Assembly: GCF_002086675.1 (NCBI RefSeq)
Contig: NZ_MVIF01000002.1
Coordinates: 116,724 to 180,723 of the forward strand
DNA from: Mycobacterium persicum
Lineage (GTDB): Bacteria > Actinomycetota > Actinomycetes > Mycobacteriales > Mycobacteriaceae
Length of the DNA: 64,000 nt
Reading direction: 5' to 3'
Part shown: positions 18,355 to 27,451 of the stretch, piece by piece
How the letters are laid out: every line of letters starts with the position of its first letter
Position numbering within the stretch: position 1 is the first letter of the stretch
Translations under genes and position numbers: made by a program
Notes under the pieces: model-generated
Databases searched by the model: none
Told to the model about the DNA's origin: nothing
What the model saw: only the letters and a program-made list of their open reading frames with translations

Positions 18355-19210
18355 GTGCCGCCTCGATCGCTTCGGCGGGCGGCGCACAATCTCCGGCGCC
18401 CGCCACCGTGGTCGCCAGTGCCCCTGCCGCGCAGGCCCGTTGCAAAGCGCGCAGTCGTTGAGCGGGCGAAGCAGGGTCCGGTGGCCAATGGGCAGCCAGC
18501 ACCCCGGCGAATACGTCACCGGCTCCGGTGGTGTCCACCGCGGTCACTGCGGGGGCGGCCACGTCCAGTTCGCCGTCGACACCGACGTAGCGGGCACCGC
18601 GCGCGCCGCGGGTGACCACCAGGTGGGCCGGCGACCAACGCCATTGCTGGGCTTCGGACTCGTTGGCGATCACGACGTCGGCCACCGCCGCCAGTTCGGG
18701 CCCCGCGCCGTGTAGTCGGCCGGCCGGGGAGGCATTGACCATGACGACCGCGCCGGCCGACCGGGCCTGCCGGGCCGCGGCCACCGCCGCGTCCGGCGGA
18801 ATCTCCAACTGGGTCAGCAACACGTCGCAGTCGCCGACCGCCGCGGGCGGCAGCGTCAACTGCCCATTCGCGCCGGGAGCGACCACGATGGTGTTCTCGG
18901 CGCCGGTGTCGACCACGATGATCGCCGTCCCGCTCGGGCCGGGCACCCGGACCATTCCGTCAATGCCGACACCGTTGGCCAACAGGTGGGCCCGCAGCTG
19001 CTCGGCGGCCGCGTCGTCGCCCACGGCGCCGATGAACTGGACGTGCGCGCCCGCGCGTGCGGCGGCCACCGCCTGATTGCCTCCCTTGCCTCCGGGCGCA
19101 CGGTTCACCGTCGATGCCAGCACCGTCTCGCCCGGGCGCGGCAGCGTGGTGACGGCGAACGTCAGATCCATGTTCAGGCTGCCCACCACACAGACCCGCC
19201 GCGCCGTCAT
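18347..19210 (-). CDS. rbsK: Ribokinase (PfkB family)
   Basis: Ribokinase phosphorylates ribose to ribose 5-phosphate. The 287-residue protein has the PfkB signatures NMDLTFAV and GGKGGNQA (39-46), and DTTGAGDVFAG near 224-234, which carries the catalytic Asp. It is slightly shorter than the M. tuberculosis Rv2436 product as recalled but in the same relative place, divergent from the cyclase-like gene. The C-terminus overlaps the end of the gntR gene by eight bases. Sugar specificity within PfkB kinases cannot be fixed by sequence, so another ribose-like sugar or nucleoside is possible. Confidence 0.85.
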   Translation of the reverse strand: MTARRVCVVGSLNMDLTFAVTTLPRPGETVLASTVNRAPGGKGGNQAVAAARAGAHVQFIGAVGDDAAAEQLRAHLLANGVGIDGMVRVPGPSGTAIIVVDTGAENTIVVAPGANGQLTLPPAAVGDCDVLLTQLEIPPDAAVAAARQARSAGAVVMVNASPAGRLHGAGPELAAVADVVIANESEAQQWRWSPAHLVVTRGARGARYVGVDGELDVAAPAVTAVDTTGAGDVFAGVLAAHWPPDPASPAQRLRALQRACAAGALATTVAGAGDCAPPAEAIEAALT

Positions 19211-19337
19211 TGTGCCGACGTTAACAACGCTCGGCCCTGGTCATCACATTGTTGGCAAACATCGTTTACCAGCGCGTGACGGCGCTAGTCTGCGAGGTGG
19301 TTCGGTGCTCTGTACCGAGGAAGTAGGAAGGAAGCCG

Positions 19338-21545
19338 GTGATATCGGGCGAGGCAACAGATTCCGTGCCGGAGGCACCCGCCGCCCCGGTTCAGACCAGC
19401 ATCATTCCCAAGAGCTTGAGGAAAGAGAGCCGCCGCCGGCCGCGGTTCCGGGTGAGCATCCAGTCCAAGCTCATGGTGCTGCTGCTGCTGTCGAGCATCG
19501 TTTCGGTGGCCGCGGTCGTTATCGTCGGTTACCAAACCGGCCGTGCCTCACTACGGGAAGCCGCATACGAACGGTTGACCGAATTGCGCGAATCGCAGAA
19601 GCGGGCGATCGAGACGCTGTTTGCCGATCTGACGAATTCGTTGGTCATCTATGCGCGGGGATTGACGGTGGTGCAGGCGGTCACGCAGTTCACCGCCGGG
19701 TTTGACCAATTGGCCGACGCGACCATCAACCCGGCTCAGCAGCAGGCGATTGTCAACTACTACACCGACCAGCTCATCAAACCGGTGGAACGAACGACGG
19801 GCGAAAAGCTCGATATCACCGCGTTGCTGCCGACGTCGCCGGCCCAGAAGTATCTGCAGGCCTACTACACCGCGCCGTTCACGTCGGATCAGGATTCGAT
19901 GCGATTCGACGACGCCGGTGACGGCAGCGCATGGTCGGCCGCCAACGCGCGATTCAACGGCTACTTCCGCGAAATCGTCACCCGGTTCGATTACGACGAT
20001 GCGGTGTTGCTGGACACCCGGGGCAATATCATCTACAGCCTGAGCAAGGATCCCGACCTGGGCACCAACATCCTGACCGGGCCGTACCGGGAATCCAACC
20101 TGCGCGACGCCTATCTTAAAGCGCTGGGCGCCAACGCCGTTGACTTCATCTGGATCACCGACTTCAAGCCGTATCAGCCGCAACTGGACGTGCCGACGGC
20201 ATGGCTGGTGGCGCCGGTTGAGGCCGACGGGAGAACCCAAGGTGTGATCGCGCTGCCGCTGCCGATCGCCAAGATCAACCGGATCATGACCGCCAACCAG
20301 CAGTGGCAGGCCGCGGGCATGGGCCGGGGCACGGAGACCTATCTCGCGGGCCCGGACAGTCTCATGCGTTCGGATTCGCGGCTCTTCGTCGAGGACCCCG
20401 ACGAATACCGGCGACAATCGGTGGCCGCGGGCACCCCGCTCGACGTGGTGAACCGCGCGATCCAACTCGGTGGCACGACGCTGCTACAGCCCGTCGCAAG
20501 CGCGGGTTTGCGCGCCGCCCAGCGAGGTCAAACCGGAACCATCACCGCCACCGACTACACCGACAACAAGGAGTTGGAGGCCTACGCGCCGCTGGATGTG
20601 CCCAATTCCGACCTGCATTGGTCGATTCTGGCGACACGCGACAACTCCGAGGCATTCGCGGCGGTGGCCGCGTTCACCAAGGCCCTCGTGTTGGTCACCG
20701 TGGCCATCATTCTCGGCATTTGTGTCGCTTCGATGCTGATCGCCCAGGCGATGGTGCGGCCGGTCCGGCGGCTGGAGGCTGGTACCCAGAAGATCAGCGC
20801 CGGCGACTACGACGTCACCATTCCGGTAACCACGCGTGACGAAATCGGTGATCTCACAGCGGCTTTCAACGAGATGAGCCGAAACCTGGAAATCAAGGAG
20901 GGTCTGCTCAACGACCAGCGTCGGGAAAACGACCGGCTGCTGCTGTCGATGATGCCCGAGCCGGTGGTGCAGCGTTACCGCGAGGGGGAGAAGACCATTG
21001 CCCAGGAGCACCAAGACGTCACGGTGATCTTTGCCGACATCCTGGGGCTCGACGATATTTCCAGGGACCTTTCGGGCAACGAGCTGGTCGGAATCGTCGA
21101 CGACTTGTTCCGGCAGTTCGACTCAGCGGCGGAATCCCTTGGGGTCGAACGGATTCGTACATTACACAACGGCTACCTGGCCAGTTGCGGGGTGACGACG
21201 CCGCGGCTGGACAATGTCGCACGGACCATCGACTTCGCGCTGGAAATGCGGCGCATCATCGACCGGTTCAACCGGCAAACGGGTCACGAACTGCGCCTGC
21301 GGGCCGGCATCAACACCGGCAACGTCATCAGCGGGCTGGTCGGCCGATCCAGCGTCGTCTATGACATGTGGGGTGCCGCGGTGAGCCTGGCTTACCAAAC
21401 GCACAGTGGCTCACCGCAACCCGGAATCTACGTCACCTCGCCGGTGTACGAGGCGATGCGGGATGTGCGGCAGTTCACCCCGGCGGGCGCCATCTCCGTC
21501 GGCGGAGTAGACCAGCCCATCTACCGATTGTCGGAGCGATCATGA
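19338..21545 (+). CDS. Membrane cyclase-like receptor, degenerate class III cyclase domain (Rv2435c-like, copy 1)
   Basis: The 735-residue protein has TM1 at about 44-66, an extracytoplasmic domain of about 380 residues, TM2 at about 447-470, a HAMP domain and a class III cyclase domain from about 555. The first metal Asp (VIFADI, D567) and YDMWG are kept. The Lys that reads the base is Arg607, the second metal Asp is Asn611 (HNGYLA instead of GD), and the transition-state Asn and Arg are Ser and Gln (AAVSLAYQ). Enzyme activity is therefore doubtful. The GTG at 19338 follows GTAGGAAGG. The stop overlaps the channel gene (ATGA), so receptor and channel are likely made together. Confidence 0.88.
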   Translation: MISGEATDSVPEAPAAPVQTSIIPKSLRKESRRRPRFRVSIQSKLMVLLLLSSIVSVAAVVIVGYQTGRASLREAAYERLTELRESQKRAIETLFADLTNSLVIYARGLTVVQAVTQFTAGFDQLADATINPAQQQAIVNYYTDQLIKPVERTTGEKLDITALLPTSPAQKYLQAYYTAPFTSDQDSMRFDDAGDGSAWSAANARFNGYFREIVTRFDYDDAVLLDTRGNIIYSLSKDPDLGTNILTGPYRESNLRDAYLKALGANAVDFIWITDFKPYQPQLDVPTAWLVAPVEADGRTQGVIALPLPIAKINRIMTANQQWQAAGMGRGTETYLAGPDSLMRSDSRLFVEDPDEYRRQSVAAGTPLDVVNRAIQLGGTTLLQPVASAGLRAAQRGQTGTITATDYTDNKELEAYAPLDVPNSDLHWSILATRDNSEAFAAVAAFTKALVLVTVAIILGICVASMLIAQAMVRPVRRLEAGTQKISAGDYDVTIPVTTRDEIGDLTAAFNEMSRNLEIKEGLLNDQRRENDRLLLSMMPEPVVQRYREGEKTIAQEHQDVTVIFADILGLDDISRDLSGNELVGIVDDLFRQFDSAAESLGVERIRTLHNGYLASCGVTTPRLDNVARTIDFALEMRRIIDRFNRQTGHELRLRAGINTGNVISGLVGRSSVVYDMWGAAVSLAYQTHSGSPQPGIYVTSPVYEAMRDVRQFTPAGAISVGGVDQPIYRLSERS

Positions 21546-22945
21546 ATGTCCTGAGTACGCCGTGGTTTTACTGGGCTGTCGCCATCGCCATCGGATTACC
21601 GGTCGGGCTGATCATCCTCACCGAGTTGCACAACTCTCTGGTCCGCCGCAAGAGCCATCTGGCCCGGCAGGTCGGCCTGCTGCGTAACTATCTGTTGCCG
21701 CTGGGTGCCCTGCTGCTGCTCCTGGTCAAGGCGTCCCAGATCCCCGCCGGAGACGCCGCGGTGCGAATCCTCACCACACTGTTCGGCTTCCTGGTGCTGG
21801 TATTGCTATTGTCGGCGCTCAACGCCACGGTATTTCAGTCAGCGCCGGAAGACAGTTGGCGCAAGCGGCTGCCCACCATCTTCCTCGACGTGGCCCGGTT
21901 TGCACTGATCGGCGTCGGCCTGGCGATGATCCTGTCCTACGTCTGGGGGGTCCGGGTCGGGGGCATATTCACCGCTTTGGGGGTGACCTCGGTCGTCATC
22001 GGCCTGATGCTGCAGAACTCCGTGGGCCAGATCGTGTCGGGGTTGTTCATGCTGTTCGAGCAGCCGTTCCGGATCGACGATTGGCTGGACACGCCCACCG
22101 CACGGGGGCGCGTTGTGGAGGTGAACTGGCGCGCGGTGCACATCGAGACCGGAACCGGCTTGCGGATCACCCCGAACTCGATGCTGGCAACCACGTCGTT
22201 CACGAATCTGTCCCGGCCGGGTGGCTCGCACAAATGCACCATCACAACGAAATTCGCCCTCGCCGACGCACCCAACAAAGTGTGTGCGATGCTGACCCGG
22301 GTTGCCGCCGGGCTACCCCAGCTCAAGTCGGGAACCATGCCGGAAACGGTCGCACTGGGTGGCGGCGAGTACCGCACCACCGTACGGCTGAGATCACCCG
22401 CCGACGACGGCGCCGCACAGGCGACATTTCTGCCGTGGGTCTGGTACGCCGCCCGACGGGAAGCGCTGCACCTCGACGAGGCCGATGACGAATTTTCGAC
22501 GTCCGACCGCGTGCAGGACGCGTTGCGCACGATGGTGGGGCCGGAGCTGCGGCTGAGTCTGACCGAGCAGCAGTCGCTGGTTCCCTACGCGAGGGTGGTG
22601 CGCTATGGCGCCGATGAGATCGTGCAGCATGCGGGCGTCGTCCCCACGGGAATGGCCTTCATCGTCGCCGGCAGCGTTCGTCTGACCGCGACGGCGGAGG
22701 ACGGCTCCGTTGTCCCGATCGGCACGCTCAACCAGGGCGCGTTTCTGGGGGTGACCGCCCTGACCCGGCAACCCAACCCTGCCGGCGCGGTGGCAGTGGA
22801 GGAGATGACCGCCCTCGAGATCGACCGGGAACACCTCGAGCACGTCGTCATGAACAAGCCGCTGTTGCTGCAAGAGCTGGGCCGGCTCATCGATGAACGG
22901 CAAAGCAAGGCGCAGCGGGTGACACGGCGTGAGCGGGTGGGCTAA
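21542..22945 (+). CDS. MscS-like channel with C-terminal cNMP-binding-like domain (Rv2434c-like, copy 1)
   Basis: The 467-residue membrane protein has three to four N-terminal helices. An MscS pore-helix region lies at about 140-180 (VTSVVIGLMLQNSVGQIVSG, then LFEQPF.IDDW), followed by a beta-rich vestibule. A cyclic-nucleotide-binding-like domain starts at about 344. In that domain the phosphate cassette reads GVTALTRQPNPAGAVAV, without the Glu after Gly and without the Arg that normally hold cNMP, so nucleotide gating is uncertain. The ATG overlaps the stop of the cyclase-like receptor. This suggests that the channel is the effector of that receptor in the inner membrane. Confidence 0.87.
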   Translation: MNVLSTPWFYWAVAIAIGLPVGLIILTELHNSLVRRKSHLARQVGLLRNYLLPLGALLLLLVKASQIPAGDAAVRILTTLFGFLVLVLLLSALNATVFQSAPEDSWRKRLPTIFLDVARFALIGVGLAMILSYVWGVRVGGIFTALGVTSVVIGLMLQNSVGQIVSGLFMLFEQPFRIDDWLDTPTARGRVVEVNWRAVHIETGTGLRITPNSMLATTSFTNLSRPGGSHKCTITTKFALADAPNKVCAMLTRVAAGLPQLKSGTMPETVALGGGEYRTTVRLRSPADDGAAQATFLPWVWYAARREALHLDEADDEFSTSDRVQDALRTMVGPELRLSLTEQQSLVPYARVVRYGADEIVQHAGVVPTGMAFIVAGSVRLTATAEDGSVVPIGTLNQGAFLGVTALTRQPNPAGAVAVEEMTALEIDREHLEHVVMNKPLLLQELGRLIDERQSKAQRVTRRERVG

Positions 22946-22997
22946 GCCAGCTTCGATCTTGCCGGTGACCGTTGGCAATGGCGGTCTTGGCAGCGGG

Positions 22998-23969
22998 TTA
23001 CGCGTGAGCGGCGGCGTCTTCGCTGCTGGCACCGGTGGCGTCGGCGTCGCCGAGGGCGTTTTGAAGACGATCGAGCGGGTTGCCGCCATCGCCGGTACCC
23101 AGCCGATGTGATGGCGCAGAGCCATTGCCGGACACGGGGATACGATCCGGGCTGACGTCGTTGATGACGTCGGGGCCGCCGTTTGGCCCGCCGCCCCCGG
23201 GACCGAAGACCGGGCCGTTGCCGCCAGGGCCGGGCGGCGTGGGCGGCGGTGTCGGCGTCGACGTGGCACCAGGTGGCGGCGGTGGCGGCAGTGACGTGGA
23301 TGTCAGTGATGTCGGGGGCGGCTGGGGGTTGACGGTTTGTGGTGTAGGCGGCGGCGGGCTCGGCGGCAGGTGTAGAGCTTTGATTTTGTCGGTGAGCCGC
23401 GCAGCGGCGTCATTGCGGATGCGCCGACGATCGGGGTTGGGGTCGGTATTGTCTTGGAAACAGCGCGGCGGCGCGCTCGAAATGAGTTGCAGCGCACTAG
23501 AATAGCGCTCCTCGGCGCGGGAAATGTCAGCACTGCGAGCCGCCAGGTCGCCTTGGGTCTCGCGAACCAGCTCCAGGTTCACCCGGGCCGCGCAGGAGTC
23601 GGCACCGCCGGTGCGGTCCAACACGTTCGTGAAGTCCTTTTCGGCGTCCTCGAGTCGGCCTTCCAGCACGGCGAGATCACCGGCGATATAGGACACCCGG
23701 GCGGGCTCAATGATATTCAACGTGCTCAGGGTGGCGACGTCGGCGCGCAGCGCGTCGATGTCGTGATGTGCGAAATCCGACACCGCAGCGTCGCCGGTCA
23801 GCATGGTGGAGGTGATCTTGCCGGCCGTCGCCAGCAACACCAGCGCGATCGGCGCCGAGTAGGCCACCAGGTGTCGTCGCAGTCGGATCCGGTGCGGTCC
23901 GCGCTGCCACCACCAGGTCGCGCGTTGCCAGGCCCGGTACACGGCGGGCCGGGGGTCGCGTCGCAGCAT
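22998..23969 (-). CDS. Membrane-anchored protein with helical repeats and Pro/Gly-rich tail
   Basis: The 323-residue protein has a basic N-terminus, one membrane segment at about 33-55 (LVAYSAPIALVLLATAGKI) and a helical region resembling tetratricopeptide-type packing (about 75-190). A long Pro/Gly/Thr-rich tail follows. The ATG at 23969 overlaps the upstream VWA stop (TGATG), and it is the last gene of the MoxR/VWA operon. The helical part with YIAGDLAVLEGRLEDAEKDF may bind partner proteins. MoxR/VWA clusters often end in such TPR proteins. No enzyme motif is seen. The tail probably lies outside the membrane or in the cell wall, but orientation is not proven. Confidence 0.7.
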   Translation of the reverse strand: MLRRDPRPAVYRAWQRATWWWQRGPHRIRLRRHLVAYSAPIALVLLATAGKITSTMLTGDAAVSDFAHHDIDALRADVATLSTLNIIEPARVSYIAGDLAVLEGRLEDAEKDFTNVLDRTGGADSCAARVNLELVRETQGDLAARSADISRAEERYSSALQLISSAPPRCFQDNTDPNPDRRRIRNDAAARLTDKIKALHLPPSPPPPTPQTVNPQPPPTSLTSTSLPPPPPPGATSTPTPPPTPPGPGGNGPVFGPGGGGPNGGPDVINDVSPDRIPVSGNGSAPSHRLGTGDGGNPLDRLQNALGDADATGASSEDAAAHA

Positions 23970-25027
23970 CAAGACCTCGCTCGTCGGGGTATCCGATTGC
24001 GCCGGAATTCGCGCAGTGTCAACGAAATTTCGCCGAGCGCCAGTATTGAGGCCAGCCCGGTGAACGCCCAATACAACTCGGTGCGCTCCACGGTGACCGA
24101 CGCGACCACCGGTGATGCTGTTGATCGGGTGCCGGTCAGGTCGACGGCGGGCACGACGGGGGTGATGGGGCTGTTGTCCCGGTGAAAATACGGCACGCCA
24201 AGCTGGCCGGCGATCGCCTTGAGAGCGTCTTCGTTGAGTCCGGAGTTTGCGGCCCGGTTGGTTTGCTTGTCCCACATATAGACAAGATCGCCGTTGACGT
24301 AGGCCTGCGGGATCGGGCCACCGGCGGGGGTGCCGTAGCCCAGCACTGCGCCGCCCGCAATCGTGTCGTGGGGTATGTCGAAGCCCCCCTGGGCGGCTCG
24401 TGAGCCGCCAGCGCCCTCGCCGAAGTAGAACACGAGGTTCTTGGAATCACGGTATTGCCCGGCAGCTTCGGCGAGCTTGGCGCGCAGCAGGTCGTTGGCG
24501 GCGGCCGCGTTGACCTGAAACATCGCGTCCTGCGGGACCTCGGTGTAGGTCGACAGCCCCTTGACGAACGGCTTGAGGCTCCACACATCGTCAGATAACG
24601 GCCAGTCCAGGCCGGCCCTGGCGGCAAAGCTGATGACCGCGAAACGTGCCCGCGGATATTGATCCATCAGCGCGGCGATGTCGCCGCGGATGCCCGACAT
24701 ACGCGACTTGGCGTCGGCGTAATCCTCGACTCGGCTGTCTACCGAGCGGTCGACGACAAAGAACACGTTGGCATTGGCCGACGAGCCGCTGGCGGGTTTT
24801 GGCTCGGCTTGCCGGTGTGGGTCGCCGTGCGGCAGGCCGGGCCGGGCCGCGGCAAGAACCAGGAGCAGCCCGGCTGCGGTGAGCGCACCCCAGCGCAGGA
24901 CCACCCGCAGGTAGCGGCCGGTGCCGGTGCGCACCAGCACCCGGTACAGGGCCGCCATCCGGATGGTGATGAGCACGACGGCGATGACGATCAGCGCGGC
25001 GGCCGGAACGATCGGATCAAATGTCAC
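23969..25027 (-). CDS. VWA-domain (BatA/BatB-like) membrane protein
   Basis: The 352-residue protein has two N-terminal membrane segments (about 6-28 and 44-62), a von Willebrand A-like domain and a C-terminal membrane segment near 325-342. The metal-site strand reads FFVVDRSVDSRV, a modified DxSxS motif that keeps Asp and one Ser in register, so metal binding is plausible. The GTG start overlaps the upstream stop by four bases. In MoxR clusters such VWA proteins are substrates or partners of the MoxR ATPase and act in assembly of envelope complexes. The precise client here is unknown. Confidence 0.78.
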   Translation of the reverse strand: MTFDPIVPAAALIVIAVVLITIRMAALYRVLVRTGTGRYLRVVLRWGALTAAGLLLVLAAARPGLPHGDPHRQAEPKPASGSSANANVFFVVDRSVDSRVEDYADAKSRMSGIRGDIAALMDQYPRARFAVISFAARAGLDWPLSDDVWSLKPFVKGLSTYTEVPQDAMFQVNAAAANDLLRAKLAEAAGQYRDSKNLVFYFGEGAGGSRAAQGGFDIPHDTIAGGAVLGYGTPAGGPIPQAYVNGDLVYMWDKQTNRAANSGLNEDALKAIAGQLGVPYFHRDNSPITPVVPAVDLTGTRSTASPVVASVTVERTELYWAFTGLASILALGEISLTLREFRRNRIPRRARS

Positions 25028-26118
25028 CGCCGTAGCACCGCCAACGACACGAACAGCAGTCCAGCCACCGCCAGCGAGCAGAGTAGCGGCACGTTGGGGT
25101 AATCCCAGGATCGGCTGGTGACGATGGTACCGCTGGGCAATACCACGTTGGGGGGACTGGCACGGATCTTGTCCAGCAGAGCGGACAGGGTGGGGTCGGT
25201 GCCGGCGCTGGTGTCACCGGCCGTGCCGGCCGGGTTGTAGACGCTGTAGCGGCCGCCGGTGGCGTTGGCGATCGCGGCCAGCGCCTGGTTGGACTGCTCG
25301 GGTGACTTGACCACGTCTGCGCGCGCGATGACGTTGATCTGCACACCCGCGCCGGTCGCCAAGTCCTTGACCTGCTGGTCGGTGAACAGTGCCGGTCGGG
25401 ACTCCTCCGGGGCGCGAAAGCTGCTGTACCCCAGATAAATAAGCGAGCGACGCCGGGTGCTCTTGTCCTCGAAGGAGGGAAACCCGGTTATGCACAGGGC
25501 CAAGGCGTCTTGCACGCTGCGCGCATAGTCGTCATAGCTGAGTCTTCGGGAAAAGCCGTTGATACCGGCACGCAGTTCCTCGGCTTCGGGCCCAGGAAGC
25601 TCTTTGGTGGTCTCCAGCTGGTGCTGCAGGGCAGCCATCTCGGCGTAGTGGCTGAATCGGGTGCCGGCGTAGTCGTAATCTCGGGTCAACGGCACGACCC
25701 GAAGCGTGGTTGAGGTCATTCCGATGCGTTGGGTGTCATACGTTTTGATCTGCCGGGCGAAGTAGGTCAAGAGTCCGGCCGTGGTGGGGTCGGTGACCGG
25801 CTCGCCAACGCAGACCATGATGTCTTCGGGATGTACAGCTTCGAAATTGCGGCTGGCCGAGGAGAATCCGACCGGGCGAGAGGTGGTCAGCAGTGCCGTG
25901 GCGAATAACGCCAGCAGCAGCACCAGGGCGGTCAGCATCGACCAGAATTGGATCCGGGCCACGCGAGCGTATTCGGGCATTCCGGTGAGCCGATCGACGT
26001 GGGCCAGCGGTCGCAGCACCTTGGTGATTTTGGCCATCGGCGCCAGCAGTGCCGCGACGATCACCGCAGCCAGCGCGACGGCGCCGAGGATGAAGACGGC
26101 CCACCATCTCAGCTCCAC
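25024..26118 (-). CDS. VWA-like membrane protein of the MoxR operon
   Basis: The 364-residue protein has membrane segments near 7-28, 60-79 and 345-361, with the intervening domain probably extracytoplasmic. The fold resembles a VWA domain, but the metal motif is not recognisable: the first strand reads DIMVCVGEPVTD. The segment GVQINVIARADVV and the ATGGRYSVYN stretch near 290-300 are typical of the later VWA strands. The GTG start overlaps the preceding gene by ten bases and the stop overlaps the next by four. Tight overlaps imply fixed stoichiometry with the second VWA protein; together they may form a BatA/BatB-like pair. Confidence 0.7.
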   Translation of the reverse strand: MELRWWAVFILGAVALAAVIVAALLAPMAKITKVLRPLAHVDRLTGMPEYARVARIQFWSMLTALVLLLALFATALLTTSRPVGFSSASRNFEAVHPEDIMVCVGEPVTDPTTAGLLTYFARQIKTYDTQRIGMTSTTLRVVPLTRDYDYAGTRFSHYAEMAALQHQLETTKELPGPEAEELRAGINGFSRRLSYDDYARSVQDALALCITGFPSFEDKSTRRRSLIYLGYSSFRAPEESRPALFTDQQVKDLATGAGVQINVIARADVVKSPEQSNQALAAIANATGGRYSVYNPAGTAGDTSAGTDPTLSALLDKIRASPPNVVLPSGTIVTSRSWDYPNVPLLCSLAVAGLLFVSLAVLRR

Positions 26119-26582
26119 GTACGGATCACCTCCATTGCGGCGCGAATGACGCCGTGCATGTCGACGCGTTCGGTGGCGAACTGGGCATCGTTGAGCGCGA
26201 TGAATACCGGTGCGGCCGAAGCGAGTTGCGCATTCTCGGCGATGGCGTCGATGTGCAGGTACTGCACCCGTGCACCGGTGGACACGTGCAGGAAACTCCG
26301 CAGCGTGCGGCTGATGGCCGCGGCGGCCTGCCCGTCTGACAGCCGACCCGCGCCATAATGGCCGCCGATGATGGCGACAGTTCGGGTGAAGCGCCTACGC
26401 AGCAGATACGCGTGCACCCCACGGATAACCGGGATACGGCGCAGCCGCGCGGCGGGCAATGTCCACACATATACCCCGGCGTAGTAGGCGAGGGTGGTGG
26501 CAATGCACATCGCGGCCACCGCCCACCACCAGCTGGAGAATCCGGTGGGGCCGCCAAGGTAGCGCAGCAGGTCACCCGGCAT
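26109..26582 (-). CDS. Small membrane protein of the MoxR operon (unknown function)
   Basis: The 157-residue protein has one strong N-terminal membrane segment (about 17-42, rich in Trp/Ala) and a basic then mixed cytoplasmic or periplasmic domain. It corresponds in position to the DUF4381-type small proteins that sit between DUF58 and VWA genes in MoxR clusters, but the sequence match is not clear by eye. It overlaps both neighbours (11 and 10 bases), which supports it as a true gene. No catalytic motif was found. Confidence 0.65.
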   Translation of the reverse strand: MPGDLLRYLGGPTGFSSWWWAVAAMCIATTLAYYAGVYVWTLPAARLRRIPVIRGVHAYLLRRRFTRTVAIIGGHYGAGRLSDGQAAAAISRTLRSFLHVSTGARVQYLHIDAIAENAQLASAAPVFIALNDAQFATERVDMHGVIRAAMEVIRTWS

Positions 26583-27444
26583 GCTGGAACGCCTCGGTCA
26601 ATGCGACGATATTGGCGCGAATCTCGGCGCTACTGCCGACACGAGTGAATTGGACACCGCGCGTGGTCAAGAACTCGTCCAGTTGGGTGATCCGTGCAGC
26701 TTCGCGGCGACGGTACGCGTCGACGATCCGGGTTCCCAGGGTGGCGCCGTTGATGACGTAGCCACCGGTGGCCACGTCGTAGCCGTCGCGTTCGCCTTCG
26801 ACGGATCCCACTGCAGGCATGTCGGAGACCATCGCCCACATCAGGTCGTGACGCCCGGACAGCTGTTGCAGCGCGCCGGCCAGCCGGGCATCGGCGTCGG
26901 GTTCGTCGGAGATCACGATGACCAACATGCGGCGACGGTAACCCGTTGCCACGTAGGTTAATTGGGTAACAATGTCACTCGTGGCGGGTTGACTGAAGGT
27001 GTGGCTGTAGAAGCGGTGCAGCACACTTTCGACGTGGGTTTCGCCGCGGCGCGCCCGGATATTGGCGCTGCCGCGGGAATCTCCATACACCATGCCCAGT
27101 TCGTCGGAACGGCTCAGCGTGATCAACCCGATCGCACCCATGACGTGCAGCGCGACGTCGCGTTTGACCTCGCCGCTGGGCGCCAGTGCGGTCATGTTGC
27201 GTCCGGCATCGGCGATCAGCAGGATCTTGTGGTGCTTTTCGGAGACGTAGCGTTTGATCAGCACGGACCCGGAGCGCGCCGAGGCTTTCCAGTCGATGTC
27301 ACGGATGTCGTCGCCGGCCACATAGGGGCGTAAGTCGTCGAATTCCAGGCTGCGGGTGTGCAGCAGCGCGTAACGGCCCCCTTCGAGAAGTCCACGGGTG
27401 TCGGTGCCGAAGTACTGTTTGGCTCGATTGAGGTGTTTGCCCAT
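26572..27444 (-). CDS. DUF58 domain protein
   Basis: The 290-residue protein matches DUF58, the constant partner of MoxR ATPases. The signature RSLEFDDLRPYVAGDDIRDIDWKASAR lies at about 30-56, and a VWA-like second half follows (ILLIADAGRNM near 78-88). The start at 27444 is chosen because it gives the family N-terminus and lies seven bases from the moxR stop; the open frame extends upstream into moxR without family character. DUF58 proteins are thought to bridge MoxR and the VWA components. No membrane helix is visible, so it is probably cytoplasmic. Confidence 0.85.
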   Translation of the reverse strand: MGKHLNRAKQYFGTDTRGLLEGGRYALLHTRSLEFDDLRPYVAGDDIRDIDWKASARSGSVLIKRYVSEKHHKILLIADAGRNMTALAPSGEVKRDVALHVMGAIGLITLSRSDELGMVYGDSRGSANIRARRGETHVESVLHRFYSHTFSQPATSDIVTQLTYVATGYRRRMLVIVISDEPDADARLAGALQQLSGRHDLMWAMVSDMPAVGSVEGERDGYDVATGGYVINGATLGTRIVDAYRRREAARITQLDEFLTTRGVQFTRVGSSAEIRANIVALTEAFQHAG

Positions 27445-27451
27445 GGTGTGT

